Assembly (NCBI GenBank): GCA_021029095.1
Contig: JAJOHG010000022.1
Coordinates: 310,001 to 374,000 of the forward strand
Source: Phellopilus nigrolimitatus
Taxonomy: Eukaryota > Basidiomycota > Agaricomycetes > Hymenochaetales > Hymenochaetaceae
DNA length: 64,000 bases
Direction of reading: 5' to 3'
The position numbers and the translations under genes are program-made. Under the pieces are notes generated by a model. That model saw only the letters and a program-made list of their open reading frames with translations, had not been told where the DNA came from and did no database searches. The number at the start of each line of letters is the position of its first letter. Position 1 is the stretch's first letter. Below are positions 10,282 to 19,397 of this stretch, piece by piece.

Positions 10282-12152
10282 CTACGAATATTTTTTGATG
10301 AACTCGGAGTGGAACTTCTCGAGCTTGCCGACGTATTCCTCGACGCCCGCGCAGAGACAGGTAAGGCGGAAGTGCGCCTCGTCGCCCTTCTGGCCGAAGC
10401 CGCTTCCGCTGACAGCGCAGATGCCCGTCGCGTCGAGCAGCGCGAGCGCGTAGAACGTGTCCGGGTGCTTGCCCGCGGCGTGCGCAGCGGCAACCGCCTT
10501 CTCGGGGAGGTCGATGCGCGGGTACAGGTACAGCGCGCCGGGCGCGCTCTGGCAGGACATGCCCGGGAGCGCGTTGAGGCGCGCGACCATGTGGCGCGAG
10601 CGCTCCGCGAGCGCGGCGTGGATCTCGTCCGTCTCGCGCTTCCACAGCGCGTAGCTCGGCGCGCCCGCGCGGGGCGGGCGCACCATGCAGTCGACCGCGA
10701 CCTGGCCGGGCACGGGCGGGCAGAGGCCGACGCTCGCCATCTTGTAGATCTGCGCGATGACCGCGTCGGAGAAGTTGGTGAGCTCGAAGTAGCCGCCGCG
10801 GCGGCCGCACTCGCCGGTGACGCCCTTGGACGTGCTGTGGAAGCTCGCGAGCGCGACGGGCGAGCGCAGCGCGCAGACGATCTTCTTGAACGAGGTGAAC
10901 GGGAAGTCGTCGGGGTAGTGCAGGTTCGCCTGGTAGACCTCGTCCGCGAGGAGCACGAGCGAGTGCTGCTCGCAGAGGCGCACGAGCGCGCGCTGGACGT
11001 CCTCGTTGAGGAGCGAGCCGGTGGGGTTGCCCGGGTTGATGACGACGAGCGCGCGCACGTCGATGCCGTCGCGCTGCGCCTTCTCGAGCGCCGTTTGCAC
11101 CTGCTCGGGCGAGGTCGACCAGCCGGACTCCTCGTCGAGGTGGTACGGCACCGGCACGCCGGCGTACTGCGCGAGCGTGGCCGTGTAGAGCGGGTACTGG
11201 GGGATGGGGATGAGCACGCCGGAGTTTTGCGGCTTTGCGATGAGCATGGAGAGGAGGAGCGCGACGCCGGCAGATGCGCCTGCGGTGAGGAAGATGTGGT
11301 CGGGGTTGGCGGGGTGGCCGTCGCGTTCTGAAGAATAGATTGTCAGAGGAATCACTTTGATTACAAGACCGCCGCCTGACTGGCATGGCTTGAGCAAAAT
11401 AATCGGGAGGTATTTTGTAGTTCATATATATATAATGGCATTAGCCCAGACTGAAATGTCAGAAGCATATAACTCTCGCACTCTAGATTGCCATTATTTA
11501 TGGAAACGACGGCATTATTTCTGCCCAGTCTCAAAATAGCACTCCTTCCGCGCTGGTCTGGCAAGGAGAATAAAAGTGAGCTCACCTGCAATGAAATCGG
11601 CGACGCTTTTCCGGACGAGCGGGACGCCCTGGCTGTGCGAGTACGCTCCAATAGAGCCGACCTCCTCCAAGATCTCCTGCGCGCGCTCGATGACATCCTC
11701 TGGGAAAAGATGCCTGGCCTTGTCGATGAGCTCCGGGTACTCTGTCAACGCAGCGATCTACAGCAAACGCAAACGCGCGTGAGCAACCTCGAACGAACGT
11801 CCTGGCGACAGTCCACAGTGCATCTCACCTGCCGGGTGTAGGTAATCGGGGGCTGATCGAGGCCCTTCTGCTGGGGATTCCCGATGTTGCTGGAGATGAC
11901 GCGATCGAACGGGAGGCCGTTGTTTGGCTGCCTGAGGAGGCTGCGGTGCTGCTCGGCCTTGATGGCGAGCTCGCCGCGGACGGCGTACTCGACGTTGCGG
12001 ATGGCGGGGTTGAGGGCGTCGACTGTGAGGACGCGCATGACTGCAGACGAGGCGAAGGTGCGTCTGGCGGAGGGCGAGGGAGGAAGAGGGGATCGAGGCG
12101 ATAATCTGGGTGCGGCGGTGATTGTGGGAACGCGGGCGCGGCGGAGGGCCAT
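10282..12152 (-). CDS. Alanine aminotransferase
   Basis: Exons 12152-11829, 11757-11586 and 11327-10282 give 513 residues. It transfers the amino group between alanine and 2-oxoglutarate, forming pyruvate and glutamate, with pyridoxal phosphate. Class I/II aminotransferase features are clear: NPAIRNVEYAVRGELA, SNIGNPQQKG, IGAYSHSQGVPLVR, FLTAGASAGV, VVINPGNPTG and LLADEVYQ. The cofactor lysine is in HSTSKGVTGECGRRGGY, about residue 331. GSGFGQ lies near the C-terminus. The first 38 residues are rich in Arg, Pro and Ser and look like a mitochondrial targeting peptide. An in-frame ATG at 12038 begins a chain that starts directly at the enzyme, so a cytosolic form is possible. Strong GC bias at third codon positions produces long shadow frames on both strands. 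Confidence 0.94.
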
Positions 12153-13235
12153 GGAACTTTCGAGCTCCTTTCGGCCGGGTAGTGTGCTTGCTTCAGCCTG
12201 CACGACCTACTAGTACTGTATACGTACGCGTCCACGAGCACCAACACGAGCACGACCTCGCACCTGATGACTCACGGCAACGGTCGGATATAAATCTTTT
12301 TGGATGATCGACCCCCCACGTCGATCACCCTGCGTTTGGCGACATACTTTCGAACCTAAAAGGCTGCACTTCGACTTCTTGCTCTCGTTTGACGAAAGAA
12401 CCTCGACTCGGGCGAAGCACCCGGTGCAGACTTGGGGTGGCCACAATGCCTTTTGTTGAAGTTGTACCAAGTGTGTTTTACGACCTGTAAAGGTTTGAGG
12501 ACGTATTCTACTAGTATGTCGCTGGCCCCTCTGACCCATCCGACCCGCACTAACCCCGGGTCTATGGAAATTCCACTGACCCTTTGCATACCCATAGACC
12601 ATCGACCCAGGACTGACCCAACCCTGCTCGTTTCCCCTAATCACTCTCTGGCTAAAAAAAATCGAGGACTACCCCTCAATCTTAAATAACATCCAGATGC
12701 ACCCGCCTTTCATCTTCGGGCCCATGCTCCCTAATGTTCTCCCGAAGTCCGTCCTTTCCTTTCCGTAAATTTCAGATTGACTCTGCTAAACCTACAGAGA
12801 ACTTAGATGCAACCCCTCCTCCCTGATATGCCAGACTGTATTTACTATTTACTGCCCGTAAGAAAGGATGCTGAATTCAATTTTATCCAGATCCGAGAAC
12901 ATCCATACAAATCTGCAGCAAGAATTGCACAAATTTGAATGGGATGGGTCTTTTCAGATTCGAACTCGATTTTCGAGCTCTCCAATTCATTTTCTGCTTC
13001 GTTCTTTCGAGAGACGCAGCAGTGCTCCTGGACATAGCAGTGCACAAGGAATTTTCGGCGGTTGTGATGTGCGATACTACGTATACAGACAGTGAGAAAG
13101 GAGGTGTATGCTCTCAAAGAAGTGGCCAAATTCCTGCAGACCCGATATAAGCCCTGATCCTGACTGATCTGCGTATGCATCGTGGGCGGTCGTGCACCTC
13201 GAGAGCCGCCCAGCGCAGCGCTCTTCCCATCCTCC
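12153..13235. other. Intergenic region upstream of alanine aminotransferase
   Basis: The right part of this stretch is the promoter of the alanine aminotransferase gene, which runs leftward. No domain-bearing frame is seen on either strand. Confidence 0.4.
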
Positions 13236-13511
13236 ATGCTCAGCATACTGAAAAGGACGATGCTCAAAATTTATTGGGAACTCCGCGTCGCGTCGCGCAA
13301 GTACCCGTACCCGTACAAGCCGCTCCGGAAGCGCAGCCCCAAGAACCTAAAAGTAAGACACGTCTCTCTGACTCTCTCACAATCACAATTCCCGCGTGCA
13401 TTGCAGGGGACACCCAAAAAGCCAAAGTACACGCGCCCCAGGCCCCAACATAGCGATACGATACGATACGATACGATACGATGCGATGCGATACGATACA
13501 ATACAAAATAG
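13236..13511 (+). CDS. Possible small basic protein
   Basis: A two-exon model (13236-13352, 13407-13511) keeps the frame through a GT-AG intron and gives 73 residues, very rich in Lys, Arg, Tyr and Pro (KYPYPYKPLRKRSPKN, TPKKPKYTRPRPQ). The C-terminal third runs into a five-base microsatellite, which is unusual for a real protein. No family is recognised. It may equally be a non-coding transcript or chance. Confidence 0.2.
   Translation: MLSILKRTMLKIYWELRVASRKYPYPYKPLRKRSPKNLKVRHVSLTLSQSQFPRALQGTPKKPKYTRPRPQHSDTIRYDTIRCDAIRYNTK
13453..13505. repeat. CGATA pentanucleotide microsatellite
   Basis: About ten copies of CGATA with a few CGATG and CAATA variants follow each other from 13453 to 13505. 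It lies just downstream of the Kre9-like GPI gene that ends at 13734 on the minus strand. Confidence 0.9.
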
Positions 13512-13733
13512 ACATAAAACCGAAGTCCGTGTGTGCGTGTATAGTGTGTGCGTCTAAGGCAGATCCGAGAGTGATGAAAAAACGAGAGGGCGGGCGAGCG
13601 AGCGAGAGGGCGCGGGAGAGGCGCGCGGGAGAGGCGCGCGGGTATATACATACATACAGCATGCATACATAGCCAGAGCGAGCAGGGGAGCGGGGGAGCG
13701 AGAGGGGGAGCGGGGGCGCGACGGGGACTACGG

Positions 13734-15157
13734 CTATAACAGCGCCGCTGCCGCACCGAGGCCGAGCGCGCAGGCGAGCGCGCCCGCATCAAGTTGCGCG
13801 CGCGGCCGCGCACTGCTGGAGCTCGCGCCCGCCGACGCGCTCGCCCCGGACGCGGACGCGGACGCGGAGCTGGCGCCGCCGCGCGACGCGGAGCCGGAGC
13901 CGGAGGTGGAGGTGGGCGCGGCGAGCGTGCTCGCGGAGAACGCGGTGCCGGAGGGCGCGGTGCCGGGGAGCGTCGTCGTGCTCACGACGCCGTTCGAGCT
14001 CGCGGAGGGCGCGAGGGAGGAGGCGGCGGCGGAGGCGGCGGGGGAGGAGGTGAGCGAGGCGACGGGCGCGCCGGCGGAGCCGGACATGCCGTCGAGGCTG
14101 TGCGGGGGCGGGGGCGGGTGGGGGCGCGCGTCAGCTCGGGATGAGAGGGATAAGAGGGAGACGGGAGACGGGGGGACGGAAGACGGGGAGACGGGGAGAC
14201 GGGGGGACGCACGTGAACTGCCCGGAGTAGGACGTGTACGGCTGCGCGGTGTTGTTCGGGTCGCGCGCGGCGCGCGAGGTGAGGCGCACGAAGCTGCCGG
14301 GTGGGCGGGCGGGCGGGCGGTCAGTAGGCGGTAGGGTAGGGAGTAAGGAGGGGGGGGGGTGGTTGGTTATACGCACTAGGAGTCCGAGTTCGGGCCTGCG
14401 TTCGCGCTGGGCTGGGGGGCGGCCGGGGGGGGGGGGGGGGGTGCGTCAGCGACGGTATGTGTGTGCGTGTGCAGATCGGCAGGTATAAATAGCAGCGCGT
14501 GATGATGTAACTAATATGTGGGGCGGAGATGGAAGCGCGACGGATATAGATGGCGTTGTTGTTCGTCGACAGGCGGGAGATGAGTCGAGTCGGGCAAGGC
14601 GTGGGCTCGTCGCGGGTGCGGACGAACGGAGGACGAGGTGGGGAAGGATGGAGGAGGCGGGGGGAAGAAAAGTGTACGACGAGAAAAGAAAAGAAAAGAA
14701 AAGAAAAGAGCGTACCGTGAACGATATGTCGTTCGCCTGCGACACGTCCAGGCCCGCGGCGATCTGCTGCACGAGCGTCTGTGCAGCGCGCCAACCAACC
14801 CCCAAAAAAAAAACTCCGGTCAACGCAGCACGAATCTAGACAGAAGCGTTGAAACAAAACAGGCACGCACGTCGACGCCCTCGTAGAGGGCGATGTCTGC
14901 CGCGCCGACGGCGGCGAGCAGCGGGGCCTGGCCGTCGTCGGCCCAGCTGACGACGCACGCGGCGCCGGCGTGGCACGTTATGCCCGCGTACGGGTGGGTG
15001 ACCTGTGCGCGTACGCGTATGCAAGCGTCAGTCGGCGGGGCAGGGCGGTGGGGATGCAGGATGCGGGAGGGGGACGCACGAAGACGCTCGCGCGGGCGAG
15101 CGGGAGGAGGGCGAGGAGGAGGGCGAGGGGGCGCGCGGGCGGGCGGGGGCGCGGCAT
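13734..15157 (-). CDS. Kre9/Knh1-like GPI-anchored wall protein (copy 1)
   Basis: Exons 15157-15080, 15002-14871, 14778-14716, 14411-14377, 14293-14213 and 14097-13734 give 250 residues. The order is: a signal peptide of about 24 residues with a Leu/Ala core; a Kre9/Knh1-like N-terminal domain (CVVSWADDGQAP, QANDISFTPSANAGPNSDSY, YFVRLTSRAARDPNN, SYSGQFTLDGMSG); a long Ser/Ala/Thr-rich stalk; and a C-terminal hydrophobic tail that ends the protein, as in GPI signals. Such proteins sit at the membrane or wall of basidiomycetes and are linked to beta-glucan assembly, but the exact role is unknown. A paralogue with matching exon layout lies at about 29.6-30.5 kb. Introns here are full of G or C runs, including a 17-base C tract before exon 4. 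Confidence 0.85.
14425..14441. repeat. 17-base G/C homopolymer inside an intron
   Basis: A run of 17 G on the plus strand is a run of 17 C in the sense of the GPI gene. It lies about 15 bases before the 3' splice site at 14412 and serves as the polypyrimidine tract. Confidence 0.9.
14682..14708. repeat. GAAAA microsatellite
   Basis: Five to six tandem GAAAA units in an intron of the minus-strand GPI gene, directly after the donor site of exon 3. Confidence 0.85.
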
Positions 15158-15705
15158 CGGAGAGGGCGGTGGGTGGAGATGCGTGGGCCCGGCACGCTGA
15201 GCAGAGCGAAGCTGTATATGTAGGTATACCGGGTTGGGGCGAGAGTAGACTTGGGGGCAAATGCGGGGCCGAGGGAAGGTAGAGGGGGGACCAGCCGTAA
15301 GAGAACGAGAACGCGCGCGCCGGTTAGCAACGAGGTGAGTGAGTGCGAGTGCTGATGTCACTCCCGCGTCTATTCGCTTATGTAACTACTCCTCCATCCT
15401 CTTGCAAGATGGACCCGGATCTGTTGGCGCCGTGGCCTCATCCAACAACGCCGCACGCACCAGCACGGAAGAGCACACGCTAACGCCGCTCCCCCAAGAT
15501 CATCGTCACACGGGGCCGCCCGTCCAGTCACGACAGCTGACTCTGGCGCACGACCAGGCAAGGCCACAAAGCCGGCCGGCCGTCTATCTACTCTATTCTC
15601 GCACCTCAAAAGGCGTCATCGCATCCCTTCTCTTCTCCCGCATTTCGCAAAGAGCAGCTCGCAAAGAGCACCGCGCAAAGTTCTACGCATCCTGGTGGCA
15701 CCATG

Positions 15706-15711
15706 CACGTG
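15706..15711. promoter_or_regulatory. E-box CACGTG upstream of the bHLH gene
   Basis: Palindromic CACGTG 140 bases before the predicted start codon of a gene that itself encodes a bHLH factor. Binding is inferred from the motif only. Confidence 0.35.
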
Positions 15712-15771
15712 CGTGGGCCCCAGCGAATCAGCAGCGCAGGACACGGTCGTGCGACCCCTCTCTATAACGCA

Positions 15772-15777
15772 CACGTG
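15772..15777. promoter_or_regulatory. Second E-box CACGTG upstream of the bHLH gene
   Basis: CACGTG followed by CG, as in the first copy, 74 bases before the start codon at 15851. The pair suggests autoregulation but CpG-rich hexamers are frequent here. Confidence 0.35.
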
Positions 15778-15850
15778 CGGGGGGTGGCACACGAGCACCT
15801 CTCCTCTGCTCTTATACAACGCTCGACCCGTCGTCGTCTGCCCACCAGTC

Positions 15851-17320
15851 ATGTCCGCCTCGCCCCCACCCATCCCCAGCTCGCCCAGCCCCAGCGCAAC
15901 ACTCTACACCGCAAGCTGCAACCCCCCGCGCCGCGCAAAGCGCACCGCACACGCCTCCCCACAGGCCCACGCCCCCGCGCTGCGCTCCCTCCTCCCCACC
16001 CCGGGCCCCTCCTCCTCCCCCTCGACCCACTCCCCGCCCGCCCCCTCCCCCGCCCCAGCCGATCCCCCCACCCCGCCCCCCAAGAAGCGCGGCCGCAAGC
16101 CCGGCAGCGGCGGCGCCTCCGCGCGCGCAGCCCGCGAGAGCGCCCGCCGCGCGAACCACAGCCGCATCGAGAAGGCCCGCCGCCTCAAGATCAACGACGC
16201 CCTCGCCGCCCTGCGCGCGCTCGTCGCCGGCGACGCTGCCGCCCCCGCAGCAGAGGCCGACGACAGCGCGGCGGAGCGCGCAGAGGAGGGAAGGGACAAG
16301 GAGTTCAAGCTCGACGTCCTCGAGCGCACCGTCGCGTTCGTGCGCGCGCTCGTCGCGCGCGTCGCCTCGCTCGAGGCCGCACCGCCCCCGTCCAGGCCCC
16401 CGCCCGCCAAAGCCTGCGGCTGCCCGTGCCCGTGCGGCGCGCCTGCGCCGGCGGGCAGGGTGCCGAAGAGGGGGGCAAGTGAAGTGGAGGCGGAGACAGA
16501 GAGCGCGCGCGCGGGGAAGAAGAGACGCCTCTCCGCGCACGCCCTGCGCTCGGTCGACCACACCGACGCGGACGCGGATGCAGAGGAGAGCGCGTCCGAC
16601 GGCGGCTCCTCTTCCTCCTCCTCCAACGACGAAGACGCGGCAGACGCGCCCCGCGCGCCCTCCCCCACCGCACACCCCCGCGCCTCCGGCCCGCCGGCGC
16701 GCCCACGCCTCCCGTCCATCTCCTCCCTTCTCTCCGGCGCGACCGGCGCGGCCGGCGCGGCCGGCGCCAGCTCGCCCGCGCTCCCGCTCGCTTCGCCCCC
16801 CTACTCTTACTCCTACCCTTACTCCTACTCGTACGCCTCCCCGTACGCACACGCGCGCGCCCGCGCGGCGTACCTCTCCCCGCTCTCCCCGCTGTCCTCC
16901 CCCTCGGCGCCGGCGCCGGCATTCCCGCACAGCGCCTACTCGTACGCGCGCTCGCCCGCGGCGCAGCCCGCGCCCGCACGGGGTGCAGAGCCAGAGCCAG
17001 AACTGGAGCAGCACGAGCACGAGCGCGCGGCGGGGGCGGGGGCGGGGGCGGGCCTGCCGTCCCCGCCGGCCTCGGGGCGCACGTGCGCGCGCAGCATGCG
17101 TGGTGTCGGTGCGGCGTTGCCCGCGCTGTGCCTCCCCGCCGCCGCCGCCTCTCCGGATGCGCCGGCGGACGTGGACGCGCACGAGGGCGCGGCGTCGCTC
17201 GTGCTGCTGCAGCTGCGCGCGGGCGGCGGAGATCGGAGTGGGATTGGGCGCGGAGGGGAGAGGGGCTTGGAGGCGCAGACGCCCGGCAGCCTGCTCGGGA
17301 TCGGGGCCCGGGCGCGCTAG
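15851..17320 (+). CDS. bHLH transcription factor with AT-hook-like motif
   Basis: A single exon of 489 codons from 15851. The basic helix-loop-helix domain is at about residues 99-175. Its basic region RRANHSRIEKARR carries the His, Glu and Arg spacing that contacts CACGTG-type E-boxes. Helix 1 is LKINDALAALRALV, a long acidic loop follows, and helix 2 is FKLDVLERTVAFVRAL. Just before it, KKRGRKPG resembles an AT-hook. The rest is low-complexity: Pro/Ser-rich N-terminus, a Cys-rich patch CGCPCPCG, an acidic Ser stretch and Ser/Tyr/Pro repeats. Most third codon positions are G or C, so long antisense frames appear. The target pathway cannot be told from sequence. I started at 15851 because the in-frame sequence upstream does not look coding. 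Confidence 0.8.
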   Translation: MSASPPPIPSSPSPSATLYTASCNPPRRAKRTAHASPQAHAPALRSLLPTPGPSSSPSTHSPPAPSPAPADPPTPPPKKRGRKPGSGGASARAARESARRANHSRIEKARRLKINDALAALRALVAGDAAAPAAEADDSAAERAEEGRDKEFKLDVLERTVAFVRALVARVASLEAAPPPSRPPPAKACGCPCPCGAPAPAGRVPKRGASEVEAETESARAGKKRRLSAHALRSVDHTDADADAEESASDGGSSSSSSNDEDAADAPRAPSPTAHPRASGPPARPRLPSISSLLSGATGAAGAAGASSPALPLASPPYSYSYPYSYSYASPYAHARARAAYLSPLSPLSSPSAPAPAFPHSAYSYARSPAAQPAPARGAEPEPELEQHEHERAAGAGAGAGLPSPPASGRTCARSMRGVGAALPALCLPAAAASPDAPADVDAHEGAASLVLLQLRAGGGDRSGIGRGGERGLEAQTPGSLLGIGARAR

Positions 17321-17830
17321 ATAGTTGTGACTTGTGAAGTAAATACATGTACTGTGTGTGTGTTTTTTTATTGTTCATTTTTATCTGTACTGTTTTTTTC
17401 TATAGATTTGTTGTATTTCTTTTCTTTTTTTCCCCCTTTTTCGCGTTTTTCGCGTTTTTTCGCCCGAGGAAATTATTGAATCATCCCGCCTCGACTTCTC
17501 GATGTCCAGCCTTTTTGCCGATAGCCAAGCTAATCACGAAAATACGACGACAATTTCTCTCCGCACGATGGAACTGTCAGTTTTTCGAGGGAATACTACG
17601 AGGAGAGCCCAGTGCATCTCGTCTTGATCGCAAAGTGGTGAGATATCACGACCTCGTTGACACAGTATGTACGAGCCCTCAATATCGGCCTTGCATGTTT
17701 CCGAGACATAAAGAAAGAAGGCACATAAAGTACATATAGACACTGAATCCATATAGACACTGAATTCTTGGGGTGGGGCGCGATATCGCATTTCTCGGTA
17801 GTTTTCGACCGAAAAAAGAAGAAGACAAAA
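17321..17830. other. Convergent 3' region
   Basis: Downstream of the bHLH gene and of the MoCF gene. A strongly T-rich part (17360-17460) follows the bHLH stop. No gene is seen. Confidence 0.5.
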
Positions 17831-19397
17831 TCACGAACTTGGCGTGGAATCTGGACTTGCGGGATCTCCAGCACCCTCATCGCCAACGCGTTTCGCCTCG
17901 ATGACCTCTCCTTGGATTTCCCTCGCCACCTACGTAAGATCAGAAAAAGTATCAGTAACAGGAAATACACCCTCATATGCTATCGATAATCCGAAGAATC
18001 AATTAAAAAAAAACGGCTTACCTCTTCTCCGATCCCGCGCACGCGCTGCTCGTCGCGCCCAATCAGACTGACCGTCACGCCCTTCTGGAAGAGCGGGTAC
18101 GAGCCGACGCGGATGCCCTCTCCCTGCACCCGCTTCTGCAGCGCAGTGAGGAACGGCGCGATGCTCGACTCCGGCGCGCTTGATTAACACCCCGTCAGTT
18201 CATCTCCACGCGTTTTTGAGGCAGCAGATAAATGCTAAAGGAAGGATGGAAGGAAGGATGTCCTGCGTACTTCGTGAAGATCAGGTGCCGGAACGCTCGT
18301 TCGCTCGGAGGCGGGAGGGGCAGAAACGGCGTGAGGTTGCTGAGCAGACGCTGGAAGAGGCCCGGGATGCCCGGCAGGACGCACAGCTTGCCCTCCAACC
18401 GGACAACAGGCTATACCGAGCATAAGGCGGGGGAACATCCTTCAAAGAAAGAAAGAAAAAGGAAATAGGAAGGCAGCGCACCACCCACAAGTCCTTGTGC
18501 ACGAAGAGCACCTCGGCGTGCGCGGGGAAGAGCGCCATGCGCTCGCGCGCGACGCGCTGCGCGTCCGTCTGCGCCGCGACGTCCGCGCGGTGCTTCGACA
18601 TCTCCGTCATCCGCCGGAGCGTCTCCGCGTGGTGCACCAGCGGGCGCCGGAACGCGGCCGCCAGCGACGCGTACGTGATGTCTGGAGAACGCAGCGCAGC
18701 TCAGGTCGTTACCGCACCGCCGGCGCTTGTCTTACAGAATAAAAAAAAAAAGGCGGCGTACCGTCGTGCGTCGGGCCGATCCCGCCAGAGGTGATCACGA
18801 AGTCGTATTTCTGCACCATCCGCCTGCTCGCTTCGACTCTGCATGACGCGTGAGATTACGCTCCCGCCTGACCGATACTCGAGGGACCTTCAGGGATCTT
18901 ACATCTCTTCCTCGTCGTCTGCGACAACCTCAATGCGCTTCCTAATTACATATTTAGCTTTCTTACCGGACATAAGAACATTATACAAACAAGGCTTACA
19001 GCTCTATCCCCCGCTCGAAGCAGAACTTGGCGAAGTTATTCGAGTTGCTATCGTGGGTCTTGCCGTTCAGGATCTCGTCGCTAGCGCGTCCCCCGTTCAA
19101 AGTCGCGAAAAAGCCTACACATCGCGCACGAAAGTACACATACCCGATAATCAGGCATGCTGCCGTTTTGATCCACCGACCCTCTCCGAGCGGGTTTGCA
19201 GGGACCGGCGACACGTCGAAACCTACCGTGGACTGCGCCGCCGCTGACGGGCCCGCCGACGCCTGTGTCGTTGCCATCAGCGCTCGAGATCCTAGAGACG
19301 CTACGGCCTTCGACTGTATGATGGACGTTGGTGTGATCCTTGGGTGGATATGGCAAGCAAGATGCTGAAGACGGGCGAGAGCTGGTCTTGGGAACAT
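17831..19397 (-). CDS. MoCF-domain (CinA/FLAD1-like) protein
   Basis: Eight exons (19397-19144, 19080-19000, 18941-18903, 18838-18762, 18681-18482, 18410-18271, 18178-18022, 17929-17831) give 348 residues. The molybdopterin-binding-like fold is clear: TAACLIIGDEILNGKTHDSN, FCFERGIELKRIEVV, the signature ITSGGIGPTHDD, and KLCVLPGIPGLFQ. This is the domain shared by MoaB/MogA, CinA and the N-terminal half of human FAD synthase FLAD1. There is no PAPS-reductase-like FAD synthase half, so it is a stand-alone form; nucleotide or FAD hydrolysis is possible but unproven. The first 40 residues are basic and Ser/Ala-rich and may target mitochondria; an in-frame ATG follows at residue 41. All introns are GT-AG. 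Confidence 0.85.

Larger units (their letters stand above)
15158..15850. other. Divergent promoter region, GPI gene and bHLH gene
   Basis: The two flanking genes are transcribed outward from here. It holds two CACGTG E-boxes close to the bHLH start (listed separately) and a TATAA-like string near 15762. Confidence 0.5.

Noticed and set aside
10273..11425. Long frames on both strands over the alanine aminotransferase gene
   Set aside because: They are shadows of GC-biased codons in exon 3; they are Arg/Ala-rich with no domain, while the minus-strand enzyme frame is fully conserved.
15812..17378. Antisense frames of 350-450 codons over the bHLH gene
   Set aside because: Same cause: G/C at third codon positions. 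The sense frame has a clear bHLH domain.
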